Assembly (NCBI GenBank): GCA_021234535.1
Contig: CM037835.1
Location: 4,960,001-5,024,000, forward strand
Source of the DNA: Stichopus chloronotus
Taxonomy: Eukaryota; Echinodermata; Holothuroidea; Aspidochirotida; Stichopodidae
Direction: 5' to 3'
Length of the DNA stretch: 64,000 nt
The position numbers and the translations under genes were made by a program. This document shows positions 57,920-64,000 of this stretch, in pieces. Each line of letters begins with the position of its first letter. Positions within the stretch are counted from its first letter, which is position 1. Below the pieces are notes generated by a model. The model was not told the origin of the DNA. It saw only the letters and a list, made by a program, of their open reading frames with translations, and made no database searches.

Positions 57920-58333
57920 GTCAAGCATCCTTCTGAGGATGTGGGGGCTACCGACGATTGCTTGCTTCATGAGTTTCCTCATTGTCATGTTCTCCCGGTG
58001 CTCTTTGGAAATGGCCTTCCTGGCTGGTACTTACTGCACCCGGTGCCCCGATTACTATTGGTATCACCTCTGCCTCCTCATCCCATAGTTTCTATGGTTC
58101 TAACTTCAAGTCTTGGTATTTTTGCATCTTCTCGGATTCTTTCCCTCGTATGTTCTTATCAAGGGGGATCGCAACATCTATTGCTTTGGCGTTTTTTTTC
58201 CTGCTTGTCCACAACAATTATGTCAGGTCTCCTTGCTGTTATGACCCTGTCAGTTCTTACGTCGAAGTCCCACAGTATTTTCACTCGATCTGTTTCATTG
58301 ACTGTTTCTGGTCCACGCAGTCGTGATTTTTAA
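57920..58333 (-). mobile_element. Degenerate LINE tail, minus strand, first fragment
   Basis: The minus strand reads VKILWDFDVRTDRVITARRP then DIIVVDKQEKK, a frameshift, IDVAIPLDKNIRGKESEK, MQKYQDLKLEP, a stop, KLWDEEAEVIPIVIGAPGAV. This is the same C-terminal LINE module as in the adjacent fragment, at similar decay. The plus-strand open frames here (up to 138 codons) are shadows of it. Confidence 0.7.
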
Positions 58334-58385
58334 AGAAATCAGACTAAATACCAGTTTAATGATATGCAAAATTCTCCTTCCCCCA

Positions 58386-58400
58386 CCCCCCCCCCCCCCA
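58386..58400 (+). repeat. C15 homopolymer
   Basis: Two further C runs follow within 750 bp: C12 at 58898-58909 and C14 at 59104-59117. Confidence 0.95.
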
Positions 58401-58559
58401 CCTCTCGTGTTTGAATACGGAACGTCTGGCCAGCTCAGCTTTCTTTCTACATGAACATAGCGTTTTTAATACCTCTAATGTCAAGTGAGTTTTGCTTCTG
58501 TGAGTAAAGCATGTTCGCTGAATTTCGGGCAGCTTAATTGTGATTTAATCAATTCCCAG

Positions 58560-58719
58560 CGCAAGATTTGGCAAAACAGATCAGGCTGAAGTAAATGCCA
58601 TTGGCCAGGATACTGATGGAGATACAGGCCTGGGCGATGTCAAGAAGAACAAAAGTAAAGGTTCATGCCAATACCATCGCTCAAAATCCAGTGGAAAACA
58701 AATGTCAGTGTTCCGTGGA
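58560..58719 (+). other. Orphan exon candidate, plus strand
   Basis: The acceptor AATCAATTCCCAG is followed by one base and an open frame ARFGKTDQAEVNAIGQ, DTDGDTGLGDVKKNKSKG, then a Lys/Ser-rich part to a donor-like AAAG|GTATCA. The composition (charged, Gly/Asp/Lys-rich) looks like a linker or cytoplasmic tail. Its entry phase could accept gene A exon 6 (both phase 2), but there is no other link. It may be the first visible exon of a gene that continues beyond the window. Confidence 0.3.
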
Positions 58720-59542
58720 AAGGTATCACAAACTATTATCTAAGATTTGTGTAACATCTAGTTTAGAAGAGTTTACACACGAAGTAGAAATCACAGTTAA
58801 AAATAGCACATAAAAAATTCATTCTTTTGTATACGTATCATTCAACGTTACAATAACGTTAAATATGCAAAAACATATTTACCTCCACATTTGTACGCCC
58901 CCCCCCCCCTCCTTGCCTTTGAATGTGATAGGTTGATACCGTAAGGTATCTTTAGCAGTAAGAATTTTCAGTAGGTTACTTAATCACCTAAACTTTACAT
59001 ACGCAGATGTTACCTTTTTTTGTATCTATCACCACCGCTCTCTGCCCTTTGTTCCTTTATTCTTGGTTATTGGTTTACAAAGTGCACCGCACAACACCCA
59101 GCGCCCCCCCCCCCCCCTTCCTGCCATCTTACATGGGTAATTGCTGTATATTGTCGGTGATCCTTGAACACTGAGGTAAGTAAGCGATACTTCAGTTAGC
59201 TCATCTGTCGCCAGCTAACACTAAAGGGCTTTAAGTAATCATTGATTTATTGGCAAATATGAGGGTACCTTCAGCCCTGTCCACGGCCATTTAGCACTTA
59301 GCAATAACTTTTCCTTTCAATTTGCAGGTGTAACATTAATTCCAAAACGAAAACTCCAAAATGTTATGTAATATTTAACTTAGTTGCTATAGGAATTTCA
59401 CGCAATAGCAAAAATCAGTGTGCAACAAAGTTAGATACTCTTTAATTTGTAAATTACAGGAAAAAGAGCTATCTTGAAATTATTGAGATATTTCTCTGAC
59501 TAAAAGCCTCAGTTTCTTTCTCAAAAAGTCATATTCGTCCCC

Positions 59543-60442
59543 AGAGTTGTTGACTCGAGTCAACAACTCTTACGGCGTTACGGCTGGTTGAAAAAATAGA
59601 CTTACTAGATGTTCTAAACCACACTGAGTTCAATGAAGCAAGTTTTATCCCTAACTGGCTCTATAGCAAACAATTTGGTTTTCATAATCACACAGAAGAC
59701 CTCTTGAAATACATATTTCAGGTGTCCGTAAGTCATGAGAACTGAATTATGCAACTCACAGTCCGATCCGACCTTGTTTTTGTAAGTTATGGCAGTTCAA
59801 AAAATGTGGTGGCTAGTCTTGGATATTTTCAGTAGGGTCTGATGCTTTCACTCTGTTACAGTTTGGCAGAAATTTATTGCATTTCATATCAGATTTTATG
59901 TAGTTACATTTTGGGCAGAAAGTTGTTGTATTTTGGACCAACTCTGGTAGTTGTTGCACTTTTGGCGGAGAGTTGTTGCATGTTGGTCAGTTGACAAAAC
60001 ATGGGTCGTGCAATGGCCATGCAATCACTTAAATTTCTTGAGACATGTTAACAGTCATGAAGACGGCACTGGTGTACTTAGAAAAGTTTCCAGGGTGAGG
60101 GAGGGGGGAAGGCATGAAAATTTCCACAAAATATTTTAACATCAATAAAACCCAATGATCATTCTCATATTATCCACATGTACCAATGAAAATTAAAGCA
60201 AGACTGCATACAAACACAATGTGAGAGGAACTATATATGTGACTTGACTGACTTGAGAAAAAGTGAACTCGTGACTTGAAGTAAATCGAGTTTAGACTTA
60301 AATTTACTTGCCATTAAATGATGTGACTTGTGACTTGACTTTACTCGATTGAAACAAATATGACTTGAGTTGACTTGTGACTTGTCATTAAGTGACTTGT
60401 GACTTCACTTGAGTTGATAAAAAGTGACTTGTCAACAACTCT
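59543..60442. mobile_element. 900-bp TIR element with internal TGACTTG minisatellite
   Basis: Both ends carry AGAGTTGTTGAC in inverted orientation. The left end itself is a perfect 28-base palindrome (59543-59570) centred on CTCGAG. The interior has loosely repeated GAGTTGTTGCA units (59880-59990) and a TGACTTG/TGACTTGAG minisatellite (60235-60432). No transposase frame, and no clear target-site duplication. Confidence 0.55.
60235..60432 (+). repeat. TGACTTG minisatellite
   Basis: About 15 imperfect copies of GTGACTTG/TGACTTGA with short AT-rich spacers. Confidence 0.8.
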
Positions 60443-60713
60443 GTTCAGGCCGAACAAACAGCACCTTCAAAAGATTAGGTTGTTTGGAGGTCTGGCATTG
60501 ATGAAAGGGTTGCAAGTTGGTTATATTGTTACCTAATGCAAGTGGGAAGAACTAGAATTTATTACTTTCGCTTAGGGTGACATTTTCTTCTATAAACTGA
60601 CAGTTCCTATACAATGTTCGGTACAATATGATTTTCTTTTGACATTTCTGTCATTAAGAACAGTCCTTACCAAGTTTAAAGTTGAATACATAGAACGTAG
60701 AATTTAACAATGT

Positions 60714-61273
60714 TTAACTGTCGTCTGAAATGAAAATGTCATTTTGGACTATTGGATGAATTAGTCATAAAAGTGGTAAAGTAGTCCAAATTTTCATACT
60801 AAGCTATCAAATATAGACAATTTTAAGAGCAAATTTCTGACTTACACATGCATCATGAATAAACATTGGCAAAGTCTGCAAATTTGTGACTTCAAGAGAT
60901 GGACTCCTATGATCTGACTGATGTTAATTGTTTATTTAATCTTTAGTCCAAGTACAATTGGGAATTTTATATTCCCAGAGGTTTTATTTTAGAAGCATAT
61001 CTTTCTTCTTCCATAATAGCGACATCAGTTACCAGTGTGAAACCCTGTAATTAAGTAATTGAGAGACAATATATAAAGAGTTAACAAAAGAAATACTGAC
61101 ACTGTGCAACAGTCCACTTCATCTGTTTGCATTTTCATCAAATTTTGAAAAGTCTTATCTCAAAAACGCTAATAGATATGAACAAAATATCAACGGATTG
61201 TCATTCAGGGTCTTACCATGCAACTTCTAAATGAAGTGAGTTCTTTTCTAGATGCATATCCCATGACCTTTAA
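60714..61273 (-). mobile_element. 560-bp TTAA-flanked TIR element, copy 2 (inverted)
   Basis: It is homologous along its length to 47121-47690 in the opposite orientation (for example GTTGCACAGTGTCAGT and TTTTTGAGAT in matching places). It is bordered by TTAA at 60714-60717 and 61270-61273. The terminal repeats are more decayed than in copy 1. Confidence 0.7.
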
Positions 61274-63125
61274 CACAACGGGTTATGTGTTCTGCGGTAT
61301 ACATTGTTTCGTCCGAAGAAGACGAATTGTTTTTCGCACAATGCGTGCGTAAACAAGAGCTTCAATTTTGAGTACTACTTAAGTAATACGTCACCATCGT
61401 AATGGGTCTAAAATACTCCGACATAGTTGACAACATGTTAGTTGTGCAGAACAAATGTGAGACAAAAAGCTAGGGAGAGAATTCTAAGAGAATTTAATTT
61501 TCCCTCATTATCAGTTTCTATATAAGATAAAGTTAAATCTACTTCAGCCAAATTTAAATTTCACTTAAGGGGAACACAGTTTGTCTGTAAGTCAAAATGG
61601 TACACTACACTACCAATATGCAATTTTGCTTTAGGAGAAAAAAAACATTGAACATAAGTAAAATGCAACTTGCTGTCATCTGATTGGTTAATTAATTCGT
61701 AGGAACGATTAGTCGCATGGTGTGTAGGCTTTCGCTACTTTAATGTCAATGAAATATACCCACATTCAGCTAAAGTGATATAGTAGATTTGATATTCCAT
61801 TGTACTTACTAAATAATGATGTCATATACATCAGAACACATCTACTATCCTTGAGGTAAATTGCATCATTGCACACCAAGTCGGTTTGTGTTACACAAAG
61901 CCCACCTCTACTTCAGTACAGTTTCCAATCCCGAATATGTAGTTATGAATGGACACATTTTCTTTTCATGTAATGTAACTGAAACAATATCCCATGTTTG
62001 AATGAACCCTTATAGTTGCTCGTTGCAACGTCAAGTGTATAATGTAATATACTAACCGTTAAAGTTGCTCTTTGTGCGCACTGTATTATACTATTTAATT
62101 GTAACATATGGGTCCTACCATGCACTTTATTTTGTATACAAACTGAGCATTATTATCTCATATAAAATTACTGTACATATCAACTCCCTATTCAGTTTTA
62201 TTTTAACAACAGAGTTTATCGTAATTTGTGGTCAGTTTGTATAATGCTTGGTCATAAAACCAAATTTGAACCTTAATTTAAAATTTCGTGACGATAGGCT
62301 TTTATCACCGACCACAGGGACAATAGTTTATTGAGAGGGTTTGTTGACATGAAACAACAGGATCGAATAGACACAACAACAAGATAATTCGTTTTACAAA
62401 CTGAATATGACACATTACACAAACTTGATTACGAAATGACCTTGGCTTATTGCACGATCCAATCAGTTCCTCTAGTATATCAAGGTGAAGAATTGAGCCA
62501 CATGGAGGAGTGACACCACGGTGTTTTTTCATAGTTTTCGTGATTTATGATATCCAGCTTTTGATTGTCTCTACATCAGAGCTAGGTCATGCCTAGTGGG
62601 TGTATATACGTACATCCTTTTTGATATAATGTTCCAGGTGAATCTAAATTTAACAGCAAACGGAGAGAGACAAGACATAAGGCCAAACCACAAGGTGAAA
62701 GATTGAAGATCTTATTTTCTGTAATTAAACGATAGTGTACGGTTTCATTCAAGCTGGCTAGGTACTTTTCAAGTTGAGCCGGAGCCCTTGAATCTCCCTC
62801 ATGAAAATGGAGCATGTTTCCATTCCTCTTCGATGATTTTTCATCTCTGGATGAATCTTTTAGGGGCGACTTCTATTTATCCGACTCTACTCATTCGAGT
62901 TAATTTTGGACATAAATCAATCATGCTTTTTTTCTTTAATTCCGGGGAAGCTCTGTTTCCCTCTGTTCTCCTTTTGTGGAGAATTATCCGAAGTTGTGGA
63001 AGAAATGGAGAGATAGACCTATTTATTTCAATACCAAAAGGATATACAAAACAAAGAGTTGCAATTGTTGTTATCATACTTTGAATATCGGATGTATTTC
63101 ATTTAATCCTTATGTACAATCTCTC
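61274..63125. other. No confident gene
   Basis: Open frames at 62305-62815 (minus) and 62788-63084 (plus) show no domain motif or consistent splice borders. Confidence 0.4.
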
Positions 63126-63129
63126 TCTA

Positions 63130-63272
63130 CATATACATATACATGTACAAATACATATACATCTATATATATATATATAGATATATATATATAGATATAT
63201 ATATATATATATAGATATATACAAATGTAATATATATAGATATATATATATAAATATAAATATATATATACA
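63130..63272. repeat. Compound AT-rich microsatellite
   Basis: (TA)n interrupted at intervals by TAGATA, preceded by a TACATA-type stretch. Confidence 0.9.
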
Positions 63273-63466
63273 AAGATTGGGGAGGTCCATACACTAATAA
63301 TAAAACTGAAAATAGCGATGAGTTTGAAATTCATGATGAATCAAATATATTACGCCAACATTCCGTAAGAATACACCTTACATCGTCAAGGCGAAATAGC
63401 AAACTGAAAATACAAGTCAGTACATTACAAAAACAGCTGTAACAGAAGTAAGTGAGTAATACCAGC

Positions 63467-63688
63467 TCAAAATAGCTGAAGATTAAAACTCTGGACGTTT
63501 CTATTCAGGGTAGGTTGTAAGTCCTTAATAAGAAGAGACTCCATGATCTTGCGTCTATACCAGGCATTCTCTACATGGAGAACTTTAATATCACCTGGGT
63601 TTGGAAGTTTATGGGACGCCGTTTTACAGTGATCGTGTATGGAACTGAATTCTTTGAAATAGTCAGCATTTACATGTTTTTTAAATCT

Positions 63689-63690
<2 letters not shown>
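63467..63690 (-). mobile_element. Penelope-like element: C-terminal part of GIY-YIG endonuclease domain
   Basis: The minus strand is open from the (AT)n border (about 63690) to TGA at 63469-63467. It reads RFKKHVNADYFKEF, SSIHDHCKTASHKL, then VENAWYRRKIMESLLIKDLQ and PTLNRNVQSFNLQLF. His-x-His-x3-Cys, the R-R/K-x-x-E-S/A helix and the terminal LNR are the usual end of PLE-type GIY-YIG domains. The Glu in IMESLLI matches the catalytic Glu position. The GIY-YIG motif and RT are absent: the microsatellite abuts the 5' break. There is no ATG. Confidence 0.65.

Positions 63691-63691
<1 letters not shown>

Positions 63692-63779
<88 letters not shown>
63692..63779. repeat. (AT)n microsatellite, 88 bp
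   Basis: Uninterrupted AT dinucleotides, immediately adjacent to the Penelope-like fragment. Length is likely polymorphic and prone to assembly error. Confidence 0.95.
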
Positions 63780-63782
<3 letters not shown>

Positions 63783-64000
63783 AATAAATCACTAACAAAG
63801 TGTGTTTGTGTGAATGCCTATAACAAATGTTCTGCTTGAATGTTCTTCAACGTTCATTACAGGTGAGCTACTGTCACGTGTCGTCCTGAATTTTACCCGT
63901 CCTAAATTTGCAAATTCGTTCGAAATCATGTCATATCGCTGAAGTGATTTTACATCACTGAAGAGCGTAATCGAATGGAAAACTTATTTTCTATAATGAC

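Noticed and set aside
57917..58333. 138-codon plus-strand open frame
   Set aside because: Shadow of the minus-strand LINE C-terminus, which has recognisable motifs.
62305..63084. Three open frames of 75-98 codons
   Set aside because: No splice-bounded structure, motif or consistent composition. Left as non-coding.
63099..63781. Tyr/Ile-repeat open frames
   Set aside because: Translations of (TA)n microsatellites.
1..64000. CRISPR arrays, bacterial operons, riboswitches, rRNA
   Set aside because: No regularly spaced identical repeats, no ribosome-binding/operon layout, no rRNA-like sequence. The window is clearly eukaryotic.

Overview
The window looks like nuclear DNA of an invertebrate animal. 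It is AT-rich, protein-coding sequence comes in short exons (31-230 bp) with GT/AG borders and introns of 0.1 to about 10 kb, and there are many decayed non-LTR retrotransposons, a Penelope-like fragment, a tRNA-derived SINE, TIR/MITE elements and microsatellites. The repeat mix suggests a marine invertebrate, perhaps a deuterostome such as an echinoderm. That is an inference and nothing here fixes the species. No rRNA gene, intact tRNA gene, CRISPR array or bacterial-style operon was seen.

Two genes can be assembled by hand from splice sites and reading phase, arranged head to head about 3.1 kb apart. Gene B is on the minus strand (about 12005 down to 2445). Ten exons join in a phase-consistent chain to a protein of about 300 residues that I do not recognise. 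Its ninth exon (2950-2800) carries one base too many, giving a frameshift. Gene A is on the plus strand (15094 to 31577, with an alternative end at 41036-41197). It encodes a signal peptide, a thioredoxin-fold domain with a CVKC active site and cis-proline, a second thioredoxin-like domain without CXXC, and a C-terminal membrane anchor with a KKXX ER-retrieval signal: an ER-resident, PDI-like type I membrane protein. Two terminal exons 9.5 kb apart each encode a membrane segment plus a C-terminal KKXX motif and are in the same phase, which suggests alternative last exons.

Region by region: 0.3-0.9 kb is a LINE 3' end. 2.4-12 kb is gene B; its big intron (8.2-11.6 kb) holds a hAT-like remnant, a small MITE, a 0.6-kb duplication and a perfect 30-bp inverted repeat. 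12.8-13.7 kb is a LINE ORF1/ORF2 junction lying between the two genes. 15-32 kb is gene A, with intronic dispersed repeats. 35.4-36.6 kb is a TIR element with a second MITE nested in it. 41 kb is the alternative gene A exon. From 42 to 64 kb I find no confident gene: there is a TTAA-flanked TIR family in two inverted copies (47.1 and 60.7 kb), a tRNA-Ser-derived SINE with target-site duplication (52.7 kb), LINE reverse-transcriptase remnants (54.2-55.4 and 57.5-58.3 kb), a TIR element with a TGACTTG minisatellite (59.5-60.4 kb), one orphan exon candidate (58.56 kb) and a Penelope-like endonuclease tail beside a long (AT)n tract (63.5 kb).
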